Source of the DNA: JAZFSZ01 sp036446455
GTDB taxonomy: Bacteria > Pseudomonadota > Gammaproteobacteria > Acidiferrobacterales > JAJDNE01
Reading direction: 5' to 3'
Length of the DNA stretch: 5,833 bases
NCBI GenBank assembly: GCA_036446455.1
Contig: JAZFSZ010000129.1
Coordinates: forward strand, 1-5,833
A program made the position numbers and the translations under genes. Below are positions 1-5,833 of the stretch, one piece after another (the stretch's first letter is position 1; each line of letters begins with the position of its first letter). The notes under the pieces were generated by a model that saw only the letters and a program-made list of their open reading frames with translations, was not told the DNA's origin and did not search any database.

Positions 1-594
1 CACCGAGTGGGTGGCATCAAATACCACCGGACAATCGGTATCACGCAGTATCGCCAGCGAGCGCATGTCAGAAACCAGGTTGTTATAACCAAAGCTCACG
101 CCACGCTCGCACACCATAATGCGATCCTTGCCGCCGGCCGCGATCGCCTTATCGACAACATTTTTCATGTCACCCGGCGCCAAAAACTGTCCCTTCTTGA
201 TGTTGACCGGCTTGCCGGACGCAATCACTGCCTGAATAAAATCGGTCTGTCGGCACAGGAAGGCGGGAGTTTGTAATACGTCAACAACACTGGCAACCGC
301 CTCAATTTGCGGTATGTCATGCACGTCTGTCAGTACCGGCACGCCGATTTCATCTTTGACCGCCTGCAGAATTTCCAGACCTTCTTCCAACCCCGGGCCA
401 CGGAAAGAATTGCTGGAACTGCGATTGGCCTTGTCGAAAGACGATTTATAAATAAAGGGAATATTCAGTCGCGTGGTGATTTCTTTTAGCTCGGCAGCGG
501 TCTGCAAGGCCAGCTCGCGCGACTCCACTACACAGGGCCCGGCAATCAGGAACAGCGGCCTGTCGAGGCCAACTTCAAATCCACAAAGTTTCAT
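1..594 (-). CDS. kdsA: KDO-8-phosphate synthase (3-deoxy-D-manno-octulosonate 8-phosphate synthase), N-terminal 198 residues; 3' end outside window
   Basis: Cytoplasmic enzyme that condenses phosphoenolpyruvate with arabinose-5-phosphate to give KDO-8-phosphate, the first committed step of KDO synthesis for lipopolysaccharide. The frame is open from ATG at 594 to the window edge. Visible family motifs are AGPCVVES (18-25), the substrate-binding loop KSSFDKANRSS (50-60), FRGPGLEEG (64-72), TDVHD (89-93), PAFLCRQTD (110-118), NIKKGQFLAP (131-140), CERGVSFGYNNLV (162-174) and DATHSV (193-198). Cys21 stands where E. coli KdsA has an Asn, and His196 matches a metal ligand, so this is the metal-dependent (class II) form; the later Glu and Asp ligands lie off the window. 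Family proteins have about 280 residues, so roughly 80-90 are missing. The ATG directly follows the pyrG stop with no bases between, which suggests coupled translation. The related DAHP synthases are unlikely given the KANRSS loop. Confidence 0.97.
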   Translation of the reverse strand, partial: MKLCGFEVGLDRPLFLIAGPCVVESRELALQTAAELKEITTRLNIPFIYKSSFDKANRSSSNSFRGPGLEEGLEILQAVKDEIGVPVLTDVHDIPQIEAVASVVDVLQTPAFLCRQTDFIQAVIASGKPVNIKKGQFLAPGDMKNVVDKAIAAGGKDRIMVCERGVSFGYNNLVSDMRSLAILRDTDCPVVFDATHSV

Positions 595-2244
595 TCAAGC
601 GATGGCCTTCTGTTTACTGCTTGAGGCACTGAATTCCCGCGCAGCATTGATGTAACCGCTAAATAGCGGGTGTCCGTCACGAGGCGTCGACGTAAATTCG
701 GGATGAAACTGTACACCGACAAACCAGGGATGGTCTGGTAACTCAATAATTTCAACCAGATTGCCATCAGTAGACAGTCCCGCCAACACCAGTCCGGCGC
801 GCTTAAGCTGTTCACGATACTGATTGTTGAATTCATAGCGATGGCGGTGACGTTCGACGATAGTGTCCTGACCATAGAGCGCCCGCACATGGGTTCCTGG
901 CGCCAGTTTGCACTGCTGACCACCCAGCCGCATGGTGCCACCAAGATCACCATCGGATTCACGAATTTCGATCTTGCCATTGGCATTGACCCATTCAGAA
1001 ATCAAGGCAATCACTGGTGCCGGTGTATCGTTGCTGAATTCGGTGCTGTGGGCCCCTTCCAGACCGGCGACGTGACGGGCAAACTCTATCACCGCCAGTT
1101 GCATGCCCAGACAGATGCCCAGATAAGGGATCTGCTGCTGCCGAGCGTAGGAAATTGCCTGAATCTTGCCTTCTGTCCCGCGTTCACCAAATCCTCCCGG
1201 CACCAGAATGGCATCTACCCCCTCGAGTTCACCGGTGCCATCAGTCTCGATGGCTTCGGAGTCAACGTAGCAAATATTTACTTTGGTGCGCGTTCGAATA
1301 CCGGCATGGATCAGCGCCTCTGACAGCGATTTGTAGGATTCTTTCAGGTTGATGTATTTGCCCACCATGGCCACCGTGATCTCCATGTCCGGGTTTTCCA
1401 TGTCATGAACAACCTTGTCCCACTCCGACAGGTCGGCCGGTGGCAGGTCCAGACCCCATTTTTCGACCACAATGTCATCGAGCTCCTGTTCATGTAACAG
1501 CCCGGGTATCTTGTAAATATTGTCGACGTCTACCGCCGATATGACTGCCCTCGCTGGCACATTAGTGAACATGGCAATCTTGTTACGCTCGGCATCCGGC
1601 AGATAACGATCGGCACGGCACAACAGCACATCGGGCTGAATACCAATGGAACGCAGTTCCTTTACCGAGTGCTGGGTCGGTTTGGTCTTGATCTCACCGG
1701 ATACCGTAAGATAGGGCACCAGCGTCAAGTGCATAAATGCCGCACGTTGTGGCCCCAGCTCGATACTCATCTGCCGGATGGCCTCAAGAAAGGGAAGTGA
1801 CTCGATATCGCCAACGGTACCGCCAATTTCCACCATGGCGACGTCGGCATCCCCGGCACCAGCTTTAATACAGCGAATAATTTCATCGGTAATGTGTGGA
1901 ATAACCTGCACGGTGGCACCCAGGTAATCGCCGCGCCGCTCTTTGGCGATGACGTTGGAGTAGACACGACCGGTGGTAAAATTGTTGTCCTGGGTCATGG
2001 TAGTACGCACAAAACGTTCGTAGTGCCCGAGATCAAGATCGGTTTCGGCACCGTCTTCTGTAACAAACACCTCGCCATGTTGAAACGGGCTCATGGTGCC
2101 CGGATCGACGTTGATATAGGGGTCGAGTTTCAGCAGGGTAACTTTGAGGCCGCGGGCTTCCAGCAAGGCCGCCAACGAGGCTGCAGCAATACCCTTGCCT
2201 AAAGAAGAAACAACGCCGCCGGTAACAAAAATATATCTGGTCAT
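595..2244 (-). CDS. pyrG: CTP synthase (glutamine-hydrolysing)
   Basis: Makes CTP from UTP, ATP and glutamine in the cytoplasm, the last step of de novo pyrimidine nucleotide synthesis. The 549-residue length is close to the E. coli enzyme (545). The N-terminal synthetase (amidoligase) domain, about residues 1-270, carries the P-loop region GGVVSSLGKG (9-18), NVDPGTMSPFQHGEVFV (45-61), the Mg-binding Asp71 in DLDLGHYERF, and Glu139 in EIGGTVGDIES (139-149). The class I glutamine amidotransferase domain, about 290-540, has GICLGMQ (376-382) with nucleophile Cys378, and HPE (514-516) giving His514 and Glu516 of the triad. The ATG start matches the family N-terminus MTxYIFVTGG. Its ribosome binding site is weak (GGA five to six bases upstream at best). 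It lies 92 bases after tilS and abuts kdsA. CTP is also the cofactor used by KdsB to activate KDO. No attenuator of the Gram-positive pyrG type is seen upstream. Confidence 0.98.
   Translation of the reverse strand: MTRYIFVTGGVVSSLGKGIAAASLAALLEARGLKVTLLKLDPYINVDPGTMSPFQHGEVFVTEDGAETDLDLGHYERFVRTTMTQDNNFTTGRVYSNVIAKERRGDYLGATVQVIPHITDEIIRCIKAGAGDADVAMVEIGGTVGDIESLPFLEAIRQMSIELGPQRAAFMHLTLVPYLTVSGEIKTKPTQHSVKELRSIGIQPDVLLCRADRYLPDAERNKIAMFTNVPARAVISAVDVDNIYKIPGLLHEQELDDIVVEKWGLDLPPADLSEWDKVVHDMENPDMEITVAMVGKYINLKESYKSLSEALIHAGIRTRTKVNICYVDSEAIETDGTGELEGVDAILVPGGFGERGTEGKIQAISYARQQQIPYLGICLGMQLAVIEFARHVAGLEGAHSTEFSNDTPAPVIALISEWVNANGKIEIRESDGDLGGTMRLGGQQCKLAPGTHVRALYGQDTIVERHRHRYEFNNQYREQLKRAGLVLAGLSTDGNLVEIIELPDHPWFVGVQFHPEFTSTPRDGHPLFSGYINAAREFSASSSKQKAIA
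606..611 (-). promoter_or_regulatory. Candidate ribosome binding site for kdsA inside the end of pyrG
   Basis: On the minus strand AGAAGG lies 11 bases before the kdsA ATG, within the last codons of pyrG. The match to the Shine-Dalgarno consensus is fair, but the spacing is longer than the usual 5-9 bases. With the TGA-ATG junction, kdsA translation probably depends partly on ribosomes finishing pyrG. This is an inference from position only. Confidence 0.4.
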
Positions 2245-2336
2245 GAGTCCGCTTAGGTGAGGGAAAAGAAGTGTCCCAAACGGAAGTAGAAACTAGCAAA
2301 TACCGCCTTATTCCACAACCAGAATGTTTAAACTCT
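2245..2336 (-). other. 92-base intergenic gap tilS-pyrG
   Basis: This is the longest non-coding stretch in the window. It contains no convincing rho-independent terminator (no GC-rich hairpin followed by a T run on the minus strand), no tRNA and no clear repeat. It ends in a pyrimidine-rich run around 2258-2273 just before the weak pyrG ribosome binding region. It is long enough to hold a promoter for pyrG-kdsA, and a weak candidate is listed separately. Confidence 0.6.
2290..2318 (-). promoter_or_regulatory. Weak candidate sigma-70-type promoter for pyrG-kdsA
   Basis: Reading the minus strand, TTGTGG (2318-2313) is followed after 17 bases by TAGTTT (2295-2290), with a TG one base before it (extended -10 form, TGCTAGTTT). 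Each hexamer matches only three of six consensus bases. It would start transcription about 35-40 bases upstream of the pyrG ATG. The spacing and the extended -10 are in its favour, but weak matches of this kind arise by chance, so it is a suggestion only. Confidence 0.2.
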
Positions 2337-3692
2337 TCATAATTTGCTGATTTTCAGCTCGAGTCCGGCCTCATTTTTGTCGGCTACGAATTCCTGACTA
2401 ACCCATCGGTCACCAACTGCCGCTAATTCACCATCCACATACAGCAGCGGTAACCTGCTCCGCTCCCAGGGCGGCACGCCCGCTTCCTGAAATAATTTCT
2501 TTAATTTGTGATGATGGGCGCGGCCTGGCAGTCGCAGCGACTCACCCCCCTGGCGATTTCGCAGGCGCAATGACGCATTCCGCACCCGTGCCAGTGCCAG
2601 CCCCTGCCCTACGGCAGAATTTGCACTTACCTCGATCCCCAAAGGGACAATCACCACCGGCTGTGCAGGATCCCAGGTGATATCGTATTCATAGTCTTCG
2701 TTGGCAACCCGGGGAGAGAGCGATAGCGTGTCGCGATAGCGATAGCAGGCACCGCCCGGCCAGTTGATAATCGCGTGACCCGTGGTCGATGGTTTGCGAA
2801 TCTGCCGCACCACCTCATCGACATGGCACGTGGCCGGCAATGCCAGACCTGACTGACGCACCCAGTTACGCAACAAATTACGCAACCGGGCATCGCCTAA
2901 CGTTTTGCAGGCACGCAGGCTCAAGCCGCTATCGCCAGTCAGCCCGCACCGTTGCCAGTCTTCAACCGCGATTTGCTCCAGCAACTCGACTGCCGCCGCC
3001 GCATGACCCGCTGAACGCCCTATTACCTTCTCCGCACCACGCCAGTGGGCACGTAATATCGGCACAATTTCGTGGCGCATGTAGTTGCGACTGAGCGAGG
3101 TGTCCGCATTGGAAGCATCGTTCACCCACTGCAAATGCCGGGTACGGGCATAATCTGCAATCTTCTGGTGACTGATTTCCAGCAGCGGACGAATATGGAT
3201 GCCGCTGGCAAACTGGCGCAAAGGCGCCATGCCGGCCAGCCCATGGGCACCGGTGCCGCGGACAAGATGCAAAAGTACTGTTTCAACCTGATCGTCGCGG
3301 TGATGCGCGGTGATTAACACAACATTTGGCAACATGTGTTTCGCCAGGGTCCGGTAGCGCGCCTCGCGCGCGGCATCTTCCGGTCCTTTATCACCTACGC
3401 GGATTGAAACTCGTTCTACAATCAATGGTACGGCCAGTTTCTCGCATACATCGGTACAGTGCTCACCCCACTCGGCGGACTGCGGCGACAATCCATGATC
3501 AATATAAATCGCCTTTAATTGCAGATTGCTATGGTTGCATAGCTCTGCAAGCAGGTGCAGCAACACGTGGGAGTCCATGCCGCCGCTGTAGGCCAGCATC
3601 AGGTGTTTTCCTTCGAAATCAGGAATCAGTAGAGCGAGCTGGCCTCGCAACCATTCCGCCGACAGCGGCTCAGGATTTTTCTTCGAAGACAC
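2337..3692 (-). CDS. tilS: tRNA(Ile)-lysidine synthase
   Basis: Cytoplasmic enzyme that uses ATP and lysine to convert C34 of the tRNA(Ile) CAU anticodon to lysidine, switching its charging from Met to Ile and its decoding to AUA. Numbered from the GTG at 3692 (451 residues), the N-terminal PP-loop ATPase has SGGMDS at 36-41, YIDHGLSPQS (63-72), REARYR (109-114), HHRDDQVETVLLHLVRGTG (130-148) and NDASNADTSLSRNYMRHE (191-208). A central helical region follows, then the C-terminal domain with RNRQGGESLRLPGR (378-391) and a KLKKLFQEAGVPPWER segment (396-411). Length is normal for the long (E. coli-type, about 430 residues) form. The start is uncertain: no ATG precedes the P-loop at a sensible distance, and no candidate has a good ribosome binding site. 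Options are TTG 3743 (468 residues), GTG 3692 and TTG 3650 (437 residues). I chose GTG because it keeps a helix-like lead-in to the ATPase domain with only a 23-base overlap with accA. Confidence 0.95.
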   Translation of the reverse strand: MSSKKNPEPLSAEWLRGQLALLIPDFEGKHLMLAYSGGMDSHVLLHLLAELCNHSNLQLKAIYIDHGLSPQSAEWGEHCTDVCEKLAVPLIVERVSIRVGDKGPEDAAREARYRTLAKHMLPNVVLITAHHRDDQVETVLLHLVRGTGAHGLAGMAPLRQFASGIHIRPLLEISHQKIADYARTRHLQWVNDASNADTSLSRNYMRHEIVPILRAHWRGAEKVIGRSAGHAAAAVELLEQIAVEDWQRCGLTGDSGLSLRACKTLGDARLRNLLRNWVRQSGLALPATCHVDEVVRQIRKPSTTGHAIINWPGGACYRYRDTLSLSPRVANEDYEYDITWDPAQPVVIVPLGIEVSANSAVGQGLALARVRNASLRLRNRQGGESLRLPGRAHHHKLKKLFQEAGVPPWERSRLPLLYVDGELAAVGDRWVSQEFVADKNEAGLELKISKL

Positions 3693-4632
3693 CGAACTGC
3701 ATGAGGCGCTGGTAGCGCAATTCGCGTAGTCGTGAAGGCTCAATTTTTGTCAGGTCACCAACCGATGCAATCAGCGCCGACTTCAGTGTCGCTGCCATCG
3801 CATTGATGTCGCGCTGCGCACCCCCCAGGGGTTCGGGCAGGATTTCATCCACCAGATTCAGTTCTTTCAGACGCTCCGTGGTAATACCCATTGTCTCAGC
3901 CGCGGCGGGCGCCTTGTCGGCACTCTTCCACAATATAGAGGCACATCCTTCTGGTGAAATGACGGAATAGGTAGAGAATTGCAGCATCAACAAACGATCA
4001 CACACGCCGATCGCCAGCGCACCACCAGAGCCTCCCTCCCCGATTACGACACTGATTATAGGTACATTGAGCCCCGCCATTACATAAAGACTGCGAGCAA
4101 TGGCCTCACTCTGGCCTCGTTCCTCGGCACCAACACCGGGATAGGCACCTGGTGTGTCAATAAGGGTGATCACCGGCATTTTGAAACGTTCCGCCACACG
4201 CATCAGGCGCATGGCCTTGCGATAACCCTCAGGCCGGGGCATGCCCCAGTTGCGTGTCACCTTTTCATTGGTATCACGCCCCTTCTGGTGACCCAGCACC
4301 ATCACCGGTCTGCCATCAAGCCGCGCCATGCCGCCAATAATCGCCGGGTCATCGGCATAGACGCGATCACCCTTCAGTTGCTGATAGTCGGTAAAGATGC
4401 GAGAGATATAGTCTTGCGTGTAGGGCCGCTGTGGATGGCGCGCGATTTGCGATACCTGCCATGGCGTCAGGCTGGAAAAAATGCTTTTCGCCAGCTTCTG
4501 ACTTTTGGCCTCGAGCCTGTTGATTTCTTCGCTAATGTTGGCGTCGGTACTGTCTCCCGCATAACGCAAGGCTTCGATCTTGGCCTCAAGATCGGCGATG
4601 GGTTGCTCAAAATCCAGGTAATGCTGATTCAT
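3670..4632 (-). CDS. accA: Acetyl-CoA carboxylase carboxyltransferase subunit alpha
   Basis: One half of the alpha2-beta2 carboxyltransferase that moves CO2 from carboxybiotin (on AccB) to acetyl-CoA, giving malonyl-CoA for fatty-acid synthesis; the partner AccD is not in the window. From ATG 4632 the product has 320 residues, against 319 in E. coli. The N-terminus MNQHYLDFEQPIADLEAKIE aligns with the E. coli start and leads into a charged helical region. The crotonase-like core shows ARHPQRPYT (64-72), GHQKGRDTNEK (114-124), DTPGAYPGVGAEERGQSEA (159-177), IGEGGSGGALAIG (197-209) and YSVISPEGCASILWKSADKA (222-241). An in-frame TTG three codons upstream (4641) is rejected in favour of the ATG, because the family N-terminus fits the ATG. 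Only a poor ribosome binding site (GAAAG) precedes it. It lies 69 bases after dnaE and its last codons probably overlap tilS. Confidence 0.98.
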   Translation of the reverse strand: MNQHYLDFEQPIADLEAKIEALRYAGDSTDANISEEINRLEAKSQKLAKSIFSSLTPWQVSQIARHPQRPYTQDYISRIFTDYQQLKGDRVYADDPAIIGGMARLDGRPVMVLGHQKGRDTNEKVTRNWGMPRPEGYRKAMRLMRVAERFKMPVITLIDTPGAYPGVGAEERGQSEAIARSLYVMAGLNVPIISVVIGEGGSGGALAIGVCDRLLMLQFSTYSVISPEGCASILWKSADKAPAAAETMGITTERLKELNLVDEILPEPLGGAQRDINAMAATLKSALIASVGDLTKIEPSRLRELRYQRLMQFGVFEEKS

Positions 4633-4701
4633 AGCTTTCAATAAAGAATAGTTGGCCCTGCGGGCTAATTTCAGTCACCCGCAACACCATTAATTTATGG
4701 C
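4633..4701 (-). other. dnaE-accA intergenic gap with two alternative hairpins
   Basis: On the minus-strand RNA, UGCGGGU (4683-4677) can pair with GCCCGCA (4665-4659) across an 11-base loop, giving a 7-bp stem closed by a U-G wobble. The same GCCC (4665-4662) can instead pair with GGGC (4658-4655) across a GCA loop, so the two folds exclude each other. The bases that follow are U-rich but broken by other bases (CUAUUCUUUAUU), so this is not a standard rho-independent terminator. An imperfect 14-base AT-rich palindrome (4687-4700) sits just after the dnaE stop. It could act as a weak attenuator or an mRNA processing or stability site, or it may have no function. Confidence 0.35.
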
Positions 4702-5833
4702 TTAAGGATAGATGACGTGTACGTGCTTCTCGCCAGCCAAGCCTTCAAGTTTCTCCAGCACGCTGGCAGTGGGATTCACCTTCCACTGCTCTCCCAAGAG
4801 AATTTCTGCCTCGGCGTCATTATTACTATAGTTTAAATACACCGGACAGGGTCCATCCATTACCGGCGCCAGAATCTGTTTTAGCTCACTCACAAAGCCG
4901 TTCCCGGCAAGATCTATATTAACGTCAATAACAAGTCGGTCTGCAAATCCGGCTCGTGCCTCATCCATAGTATACAGCTTGTCGGCACGCATTTTAAATC
5001 CACCGGTATATTCATCGACACTAAGATGGCCATCCACCACCATCAGGTTGTCTTTCGTCAGCAGATCCCGCGAAGCTTGGTAGAGGTCTGAAAATACCGC
5101 CAGCTCCAGCCGCCCTGTGCGATCATCCAGGGTGACGAAGGCCATGCGATCACCGCGGCGTGTTCGCATGGTGCGAATGGCAACGATCAGGCCCGCCACC
5201 ACCACATTGCTTTGCGATGCATTGAGATTGGCGATGGTGTTGCCGGTGATATGTGCGAGTTCTTTTTCGAAGCGGGCAATCGGATGACCGGAAAGATACA
5301 GGCCCAGCGTGTCCTTCTCACCCCCCAAACGCTGATCCTCACTCCACTCCGGTACCAGGACATATTTATGCGCTGGCGTCTTCAGGTCGCTGGATCCGAA
5401 TATGTCACCTTGACCGGCTTCCTGATCCTTGCTGTGCTGCCCCGCCACCTGCAGCGCGGTATGCAATGTTGCCATCAGGCTGGCACGATGGGTGCCGAGT
5501 GCATCCAGTGCTCCAGAGCGAATCAATGATTCCAGCACGCGTTTATTGACCTTGCGTAAATTAATACGACGGCAAAAGTCAAACAGATCAGAAAAAGACC
5601 CGCCCTGCTCGCGAGCTTCAAGAATCGACCCAATGGCCGACTCACCGATGCCCTTGATGGCACCAATCCCATAGAGCACAACCTCATCACTGATGGCGAT
5701 AAACTCGTAGTGACAGCGATTGATATCGGGTACCGATACCTCCAGCCCCATGTCACGACATTCGGCAACCATGGTTACCACCTTGTCGGTGTTGTCCATG
5801 TCCGAGGACATGACAGCGGCCATGAACGCGGCG
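4702..5833 (-). CDS. dnaE: DNA polymerase III alpha subunit, C-terminal 376 residues; 5' end outside window
   Basis: Catalytic subunit of the replicative polymerase; the polymerase active-site domains lie beyond the right edge, and only the C-terminal third is visible. Numbered from the first complete codon, the fragment begins AAFMAAVMSSDMDNTDKV, a segment highly conserved in DnaE. A tandem helix-hairpin-helix DNA-binding region follows (VLYGIGAIKGIGESAI, 52-67, to about 115), then a clamp-binding motif QGDIF (141-145) matching E. coli QADMF, then DTLGLYLSGHPI (174-185). An OB-fold spans about 208-293, including TLDDRTGRLELAVFSD (234-249). The last part, about 295-376, is the tau-binding domain; its Trp350 aligns with E. 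coli W1134, a residue important for tau binding. The frame is open to the edge and the stop is TAA. The motif set is that of the DnaE1 replicative type, not the error-prone DnaE2 (ImuC). Confidence 0.97.
   Translation of the reverse strand, partial: AAFMAAVMSSDMDNTDKVVTMVAECRDMGLEVSVPDINRCHYEFIAISDEVVLYGIGAIKGIGESAIGSILEAREQGGSFSDLFDFCRRINLRKVNKRVLESLIRSGALDALGTHRASLMATLHTALQVAGQHSKDQEAGQGDIFGSSDLKTPAHKYVLVPEWSEDQRLGGEKDTLGLYLSGHPIARFEKELAHITGNTIANLNASQSNVVVAGLIVAIRTMRTRRGDRMAFVTLDDRTGRLELAVFSDLYQASRDLLTKDNLMVVDGHLSVDEYTGGFKMRADKLYTMDEARAGFADRLVIDVNIDLAGNGFVSELKQILAPVMDGPCPVYLNYSNNDAEAEILLGEQWKVNPTASVLEKLEGLAGEKHVHVIYP
5398..5412 (-). other. Sliding-clamp binding motif QGDIF encoded in dnaE
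   Basis: Residues 141-145 of the visible DnaE fragment read QGDIF, at the place where E. coli DnaE has its internal beta-clamp motif QADMF, just after the helix-hairpin-helix region and before the OB-fold. Gln at position 1 and Phe at position 5, with an aliphatic residue at 4, satisfy the usual pattern. This supports a functional replicative polymerase that stays tethered to the clamp. Confidence 0.75.

Noticed and set aside
7..489. Two plus-strand frames (7-276 and 307-489)
   Set aside because: Both are antisense shadows of kdsA, whose minus-strand frame is open through the whole region and carries the family motifs in order.
841..1323. 160-codon open frame on the plus strand
   Set aside because: It is antisense to the glutaminase domain of pyrG, with no recognisable motif; the pyrG frame explains the sequence.
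2033..2299. 88-codon minus-strand frame spanning the pyrG start
   Set aside because: It overlaps the conserved N-terminus of CTP synthase in another frame, and its protein is Arg/Cys-rich and unrecognisable. It has no clear ribosome binding site.
2245..2336. Gram-positive style CTP-sensing attenuator upstream of pyrG
   Set aside because: That mechanism needs a specific GC-rich initial transcript followed by a terminator hairpin with a U run; neither is visible here.
3326..3715. 129-codon plus-strand frame
   Set aside because: It is antisense to the PP-loop ATPase part of tilS, has a biased Arg/Pro-rich composition and no motif.
3979..4644. 221-codon open frame on the plus strand
   Set aside because: It lies wholly antisense to accA, whose frame carries all the conserved catalytic motifs. 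The predicted product is rich in His, Thr and Arg without any recognisable domain, as expected of an antisense shadow.
1..5833. Undescribed system, mobile element, CRISPR or defence locus
   Set aside because: More than 95 percent of the window is accounted for by five well-known housekeeping genes with intact motifs. I saw no direct repeat array, transposase, integrase, attachment site or RNA gene.

Overview
The window is a compact, minus-strand block of five housekeeping genes with almost no non-coding DNA. In transcription order (right to left on the given strand) they are dnaE (3' part only), accA, tilS, pyrG and kdsA (5' part only). All five products are recognisable from conserved catalytic motifs, and no frame is broken. 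The order dnaE-accA-tilS-pyrG-kdsA is, from general knowledge, the arrangement of pseudomonads and related gammaproteobacteria; in E. coli tilS lies near accA but pyrG is elsewhere. The protein sequences are also clearly proteobacterial. I therefore infer a gammaproteobacterium with moderate GC content and a lipopolysaccharide outer membrane (kdsA is present). I cannot name a genus.

Layout: 4702-5833 is the C-terminal third of the DNA polymerase III alpha subunit. 4633-4701 is a short gap holding two mutually exclusive hairpins. 3670-4632 is the acetyl-CoA carboxylase carboxyltransferase alpha subunit. 2337-3692 is tRNA(Ile)-lysidine synthase, whose start is uncertain and which probably overlaps the end of accA. 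2245-2336 is a 92-base gap, the longest in the window and the only place where a new promoter for the downstream genes would fit easily. 595-2244 is CTP synthase. 1-594 is the first 198 residues of KDO-8-phosphate synthase, which starts on the base directly after the pyrG stop codon.

The genes share no single pathway. They supply replication (DnaE), fatty-acid precursor malonyl-CoA (AccA), decoding of AUA codons (TilS), CTP for nucleic acids and for CMP-KDO formation (PyrG), and KDO for lipopolysaccharide (KdsA). The pyrG-kdsA pairing has a metabolic logic, because KDO is activated with CTP before transfer to lipid A.

I found no mobile element, phage gene, CRISPR array, RNA gene, defence system or undescribed multi-gene system. 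The points most worth a second look are the metal-dependent (Cys-type) KdsA in a pseudomonad-like gene order, the zero-gap pyrG/kdsA junction, the unresolved tilS start inside accA, and the alternative hairpins between dnaE and accA.
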